Shown: positions 22,694 through 30,204, counted from the first letter of the stretch. The stretch is DNA of 30,204 nucleotides from an uncultured Clostridia bacterium (GCA_944338265.1 CALVLO010000001.1:1-30204); one strand, 5' to 3'. The notes: a model not told the origin generated them from the letters alone. Made by a program: numbers and translations.

Positions 22694-22709
22694 GTTCGTC
22701 TCTGCGAAC
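22694..22709. promoter_or_regulatory. palindromic operator candidate 2, at the feo transcription start
   Basis: GTTCGTCTCTGCGAAC matches the first operator with one mismatch in the arm. It begins about 3 nt downstream of the predicted start site, 10 nt after the -10 box, where a bound repressor would block initiation. Start-to-start distance to operator 1 is 34 bp, close to three helical turns. Confidence 0.65.
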
Positions 22710-22718
22710 TACGGTCAT

Positions 22719-22747
22719 ATTCTATCACGGCGGAAAGGCGCTGTCAA
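22719..22747 (-). promoter_or_regulatory. promoter of the feo operon
   Basis: On the minus strand a perfect TTGACA and TAGAAT are separated by 17 nt. Confidence 0.85.
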
Positions 22748-22768
22748 CTGTTTGAAGGGCATTTTTTC

Positions 22769-22798
22769 AAAAAAAGTTCGCCATTGCGAACTTTTTTT
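22769..22798. terminator. terminator of the ATP-grasp gene, built on the feo palindrome
   Basis: Seven A, then GTTCGC-CATT-GCGAAC (22776-22791), then seven T make a 13-bp stem with a 4-nt loop. On the minus strand it ends the gene stopping at 22825. Its core is identical in both arms to feo operator 1, so it may also bind the same regulator, about 30 bp upstream of the feo -35 box. Confidence 0.8.
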
Positions 22799-22824
22799 GC
22801 GGGAAGCGCCTTCCCCGCTCTTTT

Positions 22825-24012
22825 TCAGTTTGCCGCCGTGGCGGAAAGCGCGCGGAAGAAGGCGTATACCTCCTCTTCCGAAGAAAAGCAGGCGATATAG
22901 CGGTAATCTCCCATGGCGGGAGCGAGCGCCCTGTCCACCTCGCCGTACTCTTTGAGGTTTGCCCCGTACCGCTGCAAGATCTCCGCGTGCGAGAGCGCAT
23001 AGCGGCGCCCGCTGCGCCGCCCGAGAAAGGCGCAGTAGAAGTGCTCGTTCTGATGGAGGGCGGGCGCCCTGCCCGCGATCATATCCGCCCAGATCTCGTA
23101 GACGTCTACGCCATTCGCGTAGTTCATCATATCGGGCGAGCAGCCGCCCGAGGGGCGCATGTTCACTTCGAGCGCGACGATCTCCCCCTGCTTGCCCAGG
23201 CGGCAACTCTGATTGAGGCGGAAAAACTCGAAGTGCACGAAGCGGCTCTTCACGCCGAACGCCTTCACTGCCGCCCTGCCCTTTCGGCGCACCTCTTCGG
23301 AGAGCTGCTTTACGATATAAAAACAGCTATCCGCATGCTCGTTGACGACATCCATCAAAGAATCGGGCGTCACGTTGCCCGTTTCGAAGACGGGCTGCCC
23401 GTCGCCGTCTATGATCGCATCGTAGGAGCAGATGGTGCCATCGACGAACTCCTCCATGATATAGCCCCTGTGTCCTTCGGCGAAAAAGCGGGAAAGCTCC
23501 GCCTCGGAGGAGATGCAATAGGTCGCGTTCGCGCCCACGCCGTTATCCGGCTTGACGACGACGCGCCCCGCCTCTTTGAGAAAGGCGGCGCACTTTGCCC
23601 TGTCATCTGCCATGCAATAGCGCGCCGCGGGGATGCCCGCCGCCTCGTAGCGCGCCTTCATTTTGGATTTGTATTTGACGGGCGGCATATCGGAAAAATG
23701 GAAGCCCGTTTGGATGTTGAAATCGTCGCGCAGGCGGGCGTTCTGTTCCAGCCAATACTCGTTGTTGCTCTCCAGCCAATCGATCTTGCCGTATTTGAAG
23801 GCGAAGAAGGCGACGGCGCGGTATACCTCGCCGTAATCTTCCAACGAATTTACCTTATAATACTCGGCGAGCGCGCCTTTGAGCTCGGGTCTGAGCGCAT
23901 CGTAGGGGCAATCCCCGATGCCGAGCACGCAAAACCCGCGCGCCTTGAGCGCCGCGCAGAACCGCCAATACCCTTCCGGAAAGTTGGGAGAAAGGAAGAT
24001 GAAATTGCCCAT
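22825..24012 (-). CDS. ATP-grasp domain protein (carboxylate-amine ligase-like)
   Basis: The protein of about 395 residues starts 'MGNFIFLSPNFPEGYWRFC', an N-terminal pre-ATP-grasp segment. The ATP-grasp core has 'VVVKPDNGVGANATYCI', 'GYIMEEFVDGTICSYDAIID' and the metal-binding 'VALEVNMRPSGG'. Such enzymes join a carboxylate to an amine or thiol through an acyl-phosphate, but the substrates of this one cannot be told. The ATG at 24012 has AGAGG upstream and marks the start of family-like sequence; an upstream reading from 24162 would run through the promoter. It is divergent from a GNAT-like gene and monocistronic. Confidence 0.85.
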   Translation of the reverse strand: MGNFIFLSPNFPEGYWRFCAALKARGFCVLGIGDCPYDALRPELKGALAEYYKVNSLEDYGEVYRAVAFFAFKYGKIDWLESNNEYWLEQNARLRDDFNIQTGFHFSDMPPVKYKSKMKARYEAAGIPAARYCMADDRAKCAAFLKEAGRVVVKPDNGVGANATYCISSEAELSRFFAEGHRGYIMEEFVDGTICSYDAIIDGDGQPVFETGNVTPDSLMDVVNEHADSCFYIVKQLSEEVRRKGRAAVKAFGVKSRFVHFEFFRLNQSCRLGKQGEIVALEVNMRPSGGCSPDMMNYANGVDVYEIWADMIAGRAPALHQNEHFYCAFLGRRSGRRYALSHAEILQRYGANLKEYGEVDRALAPAMGDYRYIACFSSEEEVYAFFRALSATAAN

Positions 24013-24059
24013 GCCATACCTCTTGCGGCTGCCGCCGAGCGCCCCTGCGCAGCCGCCCC

Positions 24060-24088
24060 GAACGGTGCGCCGCAGCGGGGCGCCGTTC
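24060..24088 (-). promoter_or_regulatory. hairpin in the 5' leader of the ATP-grasp gene
   Basis: GAACGG (24060-24065) pairs with CCGTTC (24083-24088), and an inner GCGCC/GGCGC-type pairing extends the stem. It starts within a few bases of the predicted transcript 5' end in a GC-rich leader of about 75 nt. It may protect the 5' end or regulate; I recognise no known RNA family. Confidence 0.45.
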
Positions 24089-24094
24089 AACGGT

Positions 24095-24123
24095 ATTATA
24101 CCCCCGCGGGAAAAAATTGTCAA
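24095..24123 (-). promoter_or_regulatory. full-consensus promoter of the ATP-grasp gene
   Basis: On the minus strand TTGACA and TATAAT are both perfect and are separated by 17 nt. Confidence 0.9.
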
Positions 24124-24166
24124 TGCAGGGCAAAGAAATTCTTTCGACAAAAAGCGCGGCATTTTC

Positions 24167-24195
24167 TTGACAATCGTTTGACTTTGAGCTATACT
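24167..24195 (+). promoter_or_regulatory. promoter of the GNAT-like gene
   Basis: TTGACA and TATACT are separated by 17 nt, 45 nt before the start codon at 24240. It is divergent from the ATP-grasp promoter; the two -35 boxes are about 43 bp apart. Confidence 0.85.
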
Positions 24196-24207
24196 GATTT
24201 TATCATA

Positions 24208-24226
24208 TGATTTTATGACAAAATCA
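24208..24226. promoter_or_regulatory. inverted repeat at the start of the GNAT-like transcript (operator candidate)
   Basis: TGATTTT and AAAATCA form a perfect 7-bp inverted repeat around ATGAC. It lies between the -10 box and the ribosome site. TGATTTTAT also occurs at 24195, giving a 13-bp-spaced direct repeat. Confidence 0.45.
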
Positions 24227-24239
24227 ATTGGAGAGCCTC

Positions 24240-25358
24240 ATGATCGAAATCCAGGAAGTTGCCACGCGCAGACAGCGCAAGGCGTTCGTCAACTTTCCGC
24301 TCAAACTGTATAAGCACTGCCCCAACTTTGTTCCGCCGCTCTACGGCGACGAGATGCAGATCTTCCGCAAAGATTACCACTACTACGGCGAATCCGAGGC
24401 AGTTTACTACCTCGCCTACCGCGACGGAAAGGTGGTCGGGCGCATTTCGGGCATCTTGCAGCGCAAAGCCAACGATAAGTGGCAGCAAAAGCGCGTGCGC
24501 TTTACGCGGTTCGACTGCTTAGACGATCAGGAAATTGCCGCCGCCCTCTTTGCCGCCGTGGAGGCATGGGCAAAGCGCAAGGGCATGGAGGAAGTCGTCG
24601 GTCCCCTCGGCTTCTCCGATATGGAGCGCGAGGGCTTGCTCATTGAGGGCTTCGATCAGCTCGCGACATTTGAAGAACAGTACAACTACGATTACTACCA
24701 GCGCCTCATCGAGTCGCTCGGCTACGCGAAGGAAGTCGATTGGATCGAGCACAAGCTCTACCTGCCCAAGGAGATCGATCCCCATATCCACGAGATGCGC
24801 GAAAAGCTCATCAACCGCTATGAGCTGCACATGAGCGACGCCAAGACGACGCGCGACTTTATTAAAAAGTATAAAGACCGCTTCTTCCAGATGTACGACG
24901 AGACGTATGACCAGATCTACCAAGCCGTGCCCCTCAACGAGACGATGAAGAAGCAGCTCATTAAGAACTTCCGCCTCATCATCAATATCAAATATGTGGC
25001 GCTGCTGCTCGATAAAAACGAGAACCCCGTCTGCTTCGGACTGTGCTTCCCCTCCATTGCCAAAGCCGTGCAAAAATCGGGCGGGAAGCTGACGCTCCCC
25101 ACCATCTTCCGCATTTTGAAGGCGGTGAAAAAGCCCGAAGTCATCGATCTCGCGCTCGTGGGCGTGCTGCCCACCTACCGCGGCGCGAGCATCGTGATGG
25201 TGGATGAGCTCATGCGCATGCTCCAAGAGGGCACGGCAAAGCACTTGGAGACGCTTTTGAACCTCGAAGAAAACTACAATATCCACAATCTTTGGAAGAG
25301 CTTTGACTCCGTGCAGCACAAGCGCAGGCGCTGCTATGTGAAAAAGCTCACAGACTAA
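24240..25358 (+). CDS. GNAT-superfamily-like protein of about 370 residues
   Basis: The start is the ATG at 24240 with GGAGA 6 nt before it; an in-frame TTG at 24228 would include the ribosome site. The 372-residue protein opens 'MIEIQEVATRRQRKAFVNFP' and has 'LYKHCPNFVPPLYGDE', 'AYRDGKVVGRISGIL', 'EEVVGPLGFSDMEREGLLIE' and 'LALVGVLPTYRGASIVMVDE'. These mark a family related to N-acetyltransferases, probably two GNAT-like halves, found in many Firmicutes and Actinobacteria without a known substrate. It has no signal peptide or membrane helix. It is transcribed alone and ends at a strong hairpin. Confidence 0.75.
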   Translation: MIEIQEVATRRQRKAFVNFPLKLYKHCPNFVPPLYGDEMQIFRKDYHYYGESEAVYYLAYRDGKVVGRISGILQRKANDKWQQKRVRFTRFDCLDDQEIAAALFAAVEAWAKRKGMEEVVGPLGFSDMEREGLLIEGFDQLATFEEQYNYDYYQRLIESLGYAKEVDWIEHKLYLPKEIDPHIHEMREKLINRYELHMSDAKTTRDFIKKYKDRFFQMYDETYDQIYQAVPLNETMKKQLIKNFRLIINIKYVALLLDKNENPVCFGLCFPSIAKAVQKSGGKLTLPTIFRILKAVKKPEVIDLALVGVLPTYRGASIVMVDELMRMLQEGTAKHLETLLNLEENYNIHNLWKSFDSVQHKRRRCYVKKLTD

Positions 25359-25374
25359 ACCCCATACAAACATT

Positions 25375-25405
25375 GCGCGCCCGCGGCTTTCCGCCGCGGG
25401 CGCGC
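25375..25405. terminator. strong GC hairpin between convergent GNAT-like and GH13 genes
   Basis: A perfect 13-bp stem (GCGCGCCCGCGGC with its complement, 25375-25387 and 25393-25405) encloses the loop TTTCC. The T runs on both sides are short. It lies between two converging stops, so a shared terminator is likely. Confidence 0.7.
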
Positions 25406-25428
25406 TGCATTTTACCGTAAACGGCAAT

Positions 25429-26742
25429 TTAGTTTTTCCTGTAAATGCACGCCGTGTGCGGCGGCAGATAAATATCGTTGAGGTTGCGCACCTGCCCGCT
25501 CAAAAGGTCGGTCCCCTCCGCCTCCTCCACGCGCACGGTACAGTCGCCATCGCCGATATTGACGGCGACGATCACCTTCTCCCCGTTCCACTCCCGCACG
25601 AAGGAAAAGTTCGTGTTCATGCACGTCGCCTTTGCGTAGCTCCCGTAGCTGAGCGCGGGGCACGCCTTTCGGATGGCGGCAAGCTTTTGGATGTGCGCGG
25701 TGAGCGCGGGGCAGGCGGTACGGTCGATCTCGTCGATGCAGGGGCGGAGCTTATAGTCAAGATCGGACTTATCCCCCTCCGCGCCGTACTCCGAGCCGTA
25801 ATAGAGGCAGGGGATGCCGGGCATCGTAAAGAGCAGTGTGTACAAATTGGGCAAATTCGCCCTGTTTCTGAGGGCGGTCGCGGCGCGCTCGACATCGTGA
25901 TTATCTACAAAATTCAAAAGGTGCTTACCCTTGAAGAGCGCCCACGGCGTATCGGCGAACAGGCGGCTCATGGAGTGCTCGATCTCGAAGAGGTTGCCCG
26001 AGTTGAACGCCGAGACCATGCTGCGGAAGCCCTCGTAATTGGTGATGGAATCGAGGCGCGCGGGGCAGACGTTCTGCTGAAAATTGTTGTTGTGGATGAC
26101 CTCGCCAACGAGGAAAAATTCCGCCTTCTCCGCATTCACCGTGCGGCGCAAGAGCTCCATGAACCACGGCGGGAGCAGATAGCTCACATCCAGCCGAAGC
26201 CCGTCGATGCCGAACGTGCGGATCCAAAAGCGCACTGCGTCCATGAGGTAGTTTTGCACATCCTGATTTTCCAGCCGCAGTTTGACGAGTTCGGGATGCC
26301 CCTCCCAATTCTCGTAATCCAGCCCGTCGTTATAGCGGGAATTGCCCCAAAAATTGATGTTGAACCAAAAGCGGTAGTCGGTGCCCTCGCGCTTTTCGAG
26401 CACTTCTGAAAAGGGCGCAAAGCGCCTGCCGACGTGGTTGAACACGCCGTCCAGCACGACGCGGATGCCCGCCGCGTGCAGCTTTTCCACGAGCGCTTTG
26501 AACTCCTCGTTGGTGCCGAGGCGGCGGTCCACCCGAAAAAAGTCCACCGTATCGTAGCCGTGGCGCTCGCTCTCGAAGAGCGGATTCAGCAGCAGCGCGC
26601 CCACGCCGAGCGCTTTGAGGCGGGGGATCTCCGCCTCGATCTTGTGCAGGCGGTGGCGCGTTTCGCCGAAGTCGTTCTCGCGCTCCGCCCCGCAAAACCC
26701 GAGCGGGTAGATCTGGTAAAATACGCTTTCTTCAAACCACAT
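25429..26742 (-). CDS. alpha-amylase family glycoside hydrolase (GH13)
   Basis: The 437-residue protein has the four GH13 regions: 'DGVFNHVG' (Asp98), 'GLRLDVSYL' with the nucleophile Asp185, 'LVGEVIH' with the acid/base Glu214, and 'NFVDNHD' with Asp283. A short C-terminal beta domain ends in 'IYLPPHTACIYRKN'. It has no signal peptide and no N-terminal carbohydrate-binding domain, so it likely acts inside the cell on short alpha-glucans, in the manner of cyclomaltodextrinases or maltodextrin glucosidases; the exact specificity is not readable. The start at 26742 is set by AGGAGG just upstream. It has its own promoter (26775-26803). Confidence 0.92.
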   Translation of the reverse strand: MWFEESVFYQIYPLGFCGAERENDFGETRHRLHKIEAEIPRLKALGVGALLLNPLFESERHGYDTVDFFRVDRRLGTNEEFKALVEKLHAAGIRVVLDGVFNHVGRRFAPFSEVLEKREGTDYRFWFNINFWGNSRYNDGLDYENWEGHPELVKLRLENQDVQNYLMDAVRFWIRTFGIDGLRLDVSYLLPPWFMELLRRTVNAEKAEFFLVGEVIHNNNFQQNVCPARLDSITNYEGFRSMVSAFNSGNLFEIEHSMSRLFADTPWALFKGKHLLNFVDNHDVERAATALRNRANLPNLYTLLFTMPGIPCLYYGSEYGAEGDKSDLDYKLRPCIDEIDRTACPALTAHIQKLAAIRKACPALSYGSYAKATCMNTNFSFVREWNGEKVIVAVNIGDGDCTVRVEEAEGTDLLSGQVRNLNDIYLPPHTACIYRKN

Positions 26743-26774
26743 ATGCGTTCTTCCTCCTTGGCAGCACAACGCCT

Positions 26775-26803
26775 ATTGTAGCACAGCGGGCTCCGCTTTG
26801 CAA
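26775..26803 (-). promoter_or_regulatory. promoter of the GH13 gene
   Basis: On the minus strand TTGCAA and TACAAT are separated by 17 nt. It lies in the 69-bp gap after the GH3 gene, in which no terminator is seen, so read-through from GH3 is also possible. Confidence 0.7.
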
Positions 26804-26811
26804 GGGGGTTT

Positions 26812-29196
26812 TTACAAATTTTCCTGCAAATTTTGCGCCTTTTGCGCCGCATGCGTCTTGGCGATCGCGGAAAGGATCTCCGCCGCGTTACGTTGCAGCT
26901 CGCCGAGCGTGATACCACCCTTTTTGCCGAGCGATGCAAGCAGCGTGCCGTCCGGCTTGCGCCTGCCGAGATACCCGCCGCCCGGCATGAGCACGTTGAC
27001 GCCCGCACGCACGCGGTAGGCGTTCACCTTTAAGCGGGGGAACTCCGGACAGCGGGCGGGGCGCATGTACCAATCGGTGATGACGCAGCCATCGAACCCC
27101 CACTCGCCGCGCAAGATCCCGCGCACGAGCTCAAAGTGATAGTGTGCCCAAACGCCGTTGACCTTGTTGTATGAGGTCATGAGAAAATGCGGCTTCCCCT
27201 CCCGCACGCAGATCTCGAACGCGCGCAGATGCAGCTCGCGCAGCGCCCGCTCGGAGAGGCGGGAATCGTTATAGTTGCGGTTAAATTCCTGATCGTTGCA
27301 GGCAAAATGTTTGGGGCAGGCGGAGACGCCCGCCGCCTGTACGCCGCGCACCGCCGCCGCGGCGAGCTTGCCCGTGAGGTAGGGATCTTCCGAATAGTAT
27401 TCGAAATTCCTCCCGCACAGCGGGCTGCGGTGCAGATCGAGCGCGGGCGCGAGCAAAACGTCGGAGCCGAGCACCTTCATCTCCTCCCCCACGGCGCGGT
27501 AGACTTCCTCTATGAGGCGGACATCAAAGCTGCACGCGAGCAGCGTGCCGATGGGCAGCAGCGAAGCCGAAGCGTGCAGACGGATGCCGGAGGGTCCGTC
27601 CGTCAGCGTGACGGGCGGCACGCCCTTTTCGCGCAGGGAGGGAAGCACTCCGCCGAGCACGCCCGCATTGCCGCTTGCGCCGAGCGGGCTGTTCATTGTA
27701 TAATCCCCGCGGGAGATCGCCTCCAACTCCTCTTGATTGAGCTGTGCGGCAAACTGCGCCGCGCTCGCCCCGCCGGAAAGGACATCTTCGAACGTGCACG
27801 CCTCCCCCGCCGCAAGCGGCGCGGGAAGATCGCGCAGCATCGCACTGCGGACATCTTGCGAAGCCGTCCGCACGGACATGGTGCCCCCGTTTTGCGTGAG
27901 CACGGGAAAGCAAACGCGCGGCGCGCCCTGTTCGGAGCACTGCTCGAAGATGCGCTCCTCCAGCACGAAAGAGCCGATCTTTTCCGCCGAACACACGTCG
28001 CCGCCCACATACAGCTCGTACTCGCCCCTTTGCATCACCCAAGCAGAGCGCGCGCTGTCGTACACGCACAGATCGCGCTCATCGATGGGGATAACGCACG
28101 CCTCGCATGCCCCGGGCGCGAGCAGCCCCGTCTTGCAAAAGCCGATGAGTTCGCGGGCGGGCGTCTCGACGGGCGCGGACGGCTTTTTCACAAAGAGGGT
28201 GACGACCTCCCGCCCCGCGCATGCTCCCGTATTTATTACCTTCACGCGGACGCAGCCCTCCCCGAGCGCCGCCTCCCGCGAAAAGGAGGTATAGCTCAGC
28301 CCGTGGGCAAAGGGAAAGAGCGGCATCTTCCCGAAGGTGGAAAAATAGCGGTAACCGACGTAAATATCCTCGAAATACTCGTTGTACTTGACGCCGCCGA
28401 AGTGCCCCGCGGTGGGGTGATCCGCATAGCGGCGCACGGCGGTATCCGAGAGCCTGCCGCAGGGCGAGACCTTGCCGAGCAGCAGATCGGCACAGGCATT
28501 GCCCGCCTCCATGCCGCCCTGCCAGATGAGGAGCGCCGCGCCGATCTTCTCCTCTTCGAGAAAGGAAAGATCGATGAGGTTCCCCACATTGAGCACGACG
28601 GCGACGCGGCGGAACGCGCCCGTCACGCGGGAAAGGAGCTCTTCTTCCTCGCGGGTGAGACAGTAGCTGCCGCCCTTGAGCTCGTTTTCGCGGTCCTCGC
28701 CCGCCGCTCTGCCGAGGACGACGACGGCGGTATCCGCCTCGGCAGCGCTTGCACGGAGCAGCTCCTCCGAAAGCGGCATCTCGGGATAGCTCCTCTGCCA
28801 TGCGCCCCAGCCCTTATCTGCAATTGGATGCGCCGCCGACCAAGCCTCGTATGCCGCGGCGAGCGCGGAAACAAGCGGCGCGTTTGCGTTGCGGAGACCT
28901 TTGAGGATGCTCACCGCATACCGCCGCCTGACGTCGCCGCCCGAGCCGTAGCCCGCATAGAAGGTATCTGACTGTACCCGCCCGAAGAGCGCAAACTTGC
29001 CCTTCAGGGGAAGGGTGCCGTCGTTTTTGAGCAGCACCGCGCCCTCCGCCGCTGCACGGCGCAAGAGCGCCGCCGTTGCGGGATCGCCCGCCTCCGCCCC
29101 GTCCTGCACGTTCTGCGCCTGCGCGAGCTTGTTATCCGCAAACTTAAAATAGATGCGTGCCATCATGTGAAAGAGTTTTTGCCTGAGTTTCCCCAT
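26812..29196 (-). CDS. glycoside hydrolase family 3 enzyme with reversed domain order
   Basis: In most GH3 enzymes the catalytic barrel comes first. Here the alpha/beta sandwich domain is N-terminal ('AAAEGAVLLKNDGTLPL' at about residues 48-64, then 'PFAHGLSYTSF'), followed by a fibronectin-III-like part. The barrel follows from about residue 500, with 'TLTDGPSGIRL', 'CPKHFACNDQEFNRN' and the nucleophile Asp708 in 'VITDWYM'. This permuted layout is known from beta-glucosidases of rumen Firmicutes. The 794-residue protein has no signal peptide and should hydrolyse beta-linked glucosides or related sugars in the cytoplasm. It has its own promoter, and GAGG before the ATG in a leader of only about a dozen bases. 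Confidence 0.9.
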   Translation of the reverse strand: MGKLRQKLFHMMARIYFKFADNKLAQAQNVQDGAEAGDPATAALLRRAAAEGAVLLKNDGTLPLKGKFALFGRVQSDTFYAGYGSGGDVRRRYAVSILKGLRNANAPLVSALAAAYEAWSAAHPIADKGWGAWQRSYPEMPLSEELLRASAAEADTAVVVLGRAAGEDRENELKGGSYCLTREEEELLSRVTGAFRRVAVVLNVGNLIDLSFLEEEKIGAALLIWQGGMEAGNACADLLLGKVSPCGRLSDTAVRRYADHPTAGHFGGVKYNEYFEDIYVGYRYFSTFGKMPLFPFAHGLSYTSFSREAALGEGCVRVKVINTGACAGREVVTLFVKKPSAPVETPARELIGFCKTGLLAPGACEACVIPIDERDLCVYDSARSAWVMQRGEYELYVGGDVCSAEKIGSFVLEERIFEQCSEQGAPRVCFPVLTQNGGTMSVRTASQDVRSAMLRDLPAPLAAGEACTFEDVLSGGASAAQFAAQLNQEELEAISRGDYTMNSPLGASGNAGVLGGVLPSLREKGVPPVTLTDGPSGIRLHASASLLPIGTLLACSFDVRLIEEVYRAVGEEMKVLGSDVLLAPALDLHRSPLCGRNFEYYSEDPYLTGKLAAAAVRGVQAAGVSACPKHFACNDQEFNRNYNDSRLSERALRELHLRAFEICVREGKPHFLMTSYNKVNGVWAHYHFELVRGILRGEWGFDGCVITDWYMRPARCPEFPRLKVNAYRVRAGVNVLMPGGGYLGRRKPDGTLLASLGKKGGITLGELQRNAAEILSAIAKTHAAQKAQNLQENL

Positions 29197-29214
29197 ATTC
29201 GCACCTCTTGCGCC

Positions 29215-29243
29215 ATTGTAACATATGCGGGCGGCAATGTCAA
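29215..29243 (-). promoter_or_regulatory. promoter of the GH3 gene
   Basis: On the minus strand TTGACA and TACAAT are separated by 17 nt. The start site would fall near 29208, giving a very short leader. Confidence 0.8.
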
Positions 29244-29278
29244 GGCGGGCAAAATGGTGCGCCTGCGCCCCTTCCCGC

Positions 29279-29307
29279 TTGCTTTTTGCGCCCGCACATG
29301 CTATGAT
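29279..29307 (+). promoter_or_regulatory. promoter of the M18 aminopeptidase gene
   Basis: TTGCTT and TATGAT are separated by 17 nt, about 28 nt upstream of the start codon. Confidence 0.65.
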
Positions 29308-29334
29308 AGAGGTATATCCGCCAAGGAGATCTGC

Positions 29335-30204
29335 ATGAAAGACTTTTTACGCTTCCTCGAAACTACCTATACGCCCTATCAGGCAGTGGAAAATGCCCGC
29401 GCGCTGCTCACGGCACACGGATTTTGCGAACTTCCGGAACACGCGCCGTGGGACATTGCGGCGGGCGGGAAATACTTCGCCGTCCGCGGCGGGAGCGCCC
29501 TTATCGCCTTCACCGCGGGCGATGCGCGCGGCGGCTTTAAGATCGCGGCGAGCCACGCCGATTCCCCCTGCCTCAAACTCAAAGAGGGCAGCGTGCTTTC
29601 GGACGGGCACGCCGTCCGCCTCAATGCCGAGCCCTACGGCGGCGGCATCTGGCACACCTTCTTCGACCGCCCGCTCCGCATTGCGGGGCGCGTGGTGCGC
29701 AGGGAGGGCGATGCACTCCGCACCCAAGCTTATGCGAGCGACTTTTATGTCTCCCTCCCCTCTCTCGCCATCCACCTCGACCGCGACGTGAACGAAAAAT
29801 TTGCGCCGAACATGCAGGAAGCCCTCCCCCTCCTTGCGCTGAGCGGGCAGGGGGGCGCCGTTCTTCCCGAAGACGCCGTTGCAGCCGATCTGTATGCCGT
29901 CTGCGCGGAAAAGCCATATCTTTGGGGCGCGGACGGAGCGTTCCTTTCTGCGCCCCGCCTCGATGACCTCGCGAGCGCCTATGCTTCGCTGCACACCCTT
30001 GCCGCGGCGAAGGCAGAGGGCATCTGCATTGCCGCCGTGCTCGACGGCGAAGAGATCGGTTCCCGCACGCGGCAGGGCGCGGGCGGAGACTTTTTGCGCA
30101 CCGTTTTGCGCCGCATTGCCGCCGCGCAGGGGCTCTCCGAAGAAGAATATGCCGCGGCGCTCGCCGCTTCCTTCTGCCTCTCCATCGACAATGCGCAGGG
30201 GTAT
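29335..30204 (+). CDS. M18 family aminopeptidase (partial, runs off the right edge)
   Basis: The reading frame is open from the ATG at 29335, which has AAGGAGA upstream, to the window edge, giving 290 residues of a family usually about 420-460 long. 'AASHADSPC' carries the first zinc ligand His74; 'LDGEEIGSRT' holds the catalytic Glu239 and metal-binding Glu240; 'SIDNAQGY' at the edge is the start of the third metal-binding block. M18 enzymes are cytosolic dodecameric zinc aminopeptidases that remove acidic or other N-terminal residues from peptides. It is divergent from the GH3 gene. Its peptide-processing role would fit the peptide transporter upstream, but the two are not linked in one operon. 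Confidence 0.92.
   Translation, partial: MKDFLRFLETTYTPYQAVENARALLTAHGFCELPEHAPWDIAAGGKYFAVRGGSALIAFTAGDARGGFKIAASHADSPCLKLKEGSVLSDGHAVRLNAEPYGGGIWHTFFDRPLRIAGRVVRREGDALRTQAYASDFYVSLPSLAIHLDRDVNEKFAPNMQEALPLLALSGQGGAVLPEDAVAADLYAVCAEKPYLWGADGAFLSAPRLDDLASAYASLHTLAAAKAEGICIAAVLDGEEIGSRTRQGAGGDFLRTVLRRIAAAQGLSEEEYAAALAASFCLSIDNAQGY

Noticed and set aside
22660..22709. LexA (SOS) boxes before feoA
   Set aside because: The Gram-positive LexA site is CGAAC-N4-GTTCG. Here the arms are in the opposite order, and the downstream genes are for iron transport.
22660..22798. A CRISPR array, because a motif repeats three times
   Set aside because: The repeats are only 16 bp, unevenly spaced (34 and 82 bp), and occupy promoter and terminator positions. 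No cas genes are present.
27187..28971. A 594-codon open frame opposite the GH3 gene
   Set aside because: It is a shadow of the GH3 coding sequence: no start signals and no family resemblance. The same applies to long frames opposite GH27 (5565-6719) and the citrate synthase (8522-9967).

Overview
The window joins two unlike pieces of DNA. Positions 1 to about 4329 are AT-rich and carry phage-defence and recombinase genes. From about 4330 to the end the DNA is GC-rich and reads as ordinary chromosome of an anaerobic Clostridia-type Firmicute. The evidence for that host is a Re-type citrate synthase, YitT and DUF3899 proteins, a feo locus with two FeoA proteins, a lipoprotein-anchored Opp transporter, Shine-Dalgarno sites on nearly every gene, and consensus sigma-A promoters. 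I cannot name the genus. A gut carbohydrate-fermenting lineage fits the GH27, GH13 and GH3 genes, but that is inference.

Island (1-4329). Read leftward from 3863, the order is AbiEi antitoxin, AbiEii toxin, a CBASS CD-NTase and a Cap15-like two-helix/beta-barrel effector. These four genes are packed with a 0-nt junction, a 31-nt gap and an ATGA overlap. They are followed by an N-terminal fragment of HsdR and two out-of-frame integrase pieces. The right edge is a 3' fragment of tRNA-Thr(GGT) (about 4272-4329) whose 5' half is replaced by island sequence. This is the usual scar of an element integrated into a tRNA 3' end, so the intact tRNA-Thr should lie left of the window. Short direct and inverted repeats sit just inside this end.

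Galactoside cluster (4380-7549). A GH27 alpha-galactosidase and a small zinc-ribbon protein overlap by 4 nt. A two-domain acyltransferase follows from its own promoter, and an AraC-family regulator is transcribed divergently. A YitT membrane protein and a Re-citrate synthase come next (7598-9994), each with its own promoter.

Opp operon (10150-19415). A consensus promoter and a structured leader precede oppA; a hairpin follows oppA; then come oppB, oppC, oppD, oppF and a DUF3899 gene. Three subunits are strongly enlarged: OppC has about 210 extra residues outside the membrane, OppD about 400 extra residues after the Q-loop, and OppF about 115 before it. OppD also lacks the cysteines usual near its C-terminus.

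Iron and carbohydrate region (19549-30204). A feoA-feoA-feoB-cysteine-rich operon has two palindromes GTTCG(C/T)NNNNGCGAAC just downstream of its promoter and a third copy built into the upstream gene's terminator. Then come an ATP-grasp ligase divergent from a GNAT-like protein, a GH13 enzyme, a domain-permuted GH3 enzyme, and an M18 aminopeptidase that runs off the right edge.

The most unusual items are the composite AbiE-CBASS island at a tRNA scar, the jointly enlarged Opp transporter, and the repeated feo palindrome.
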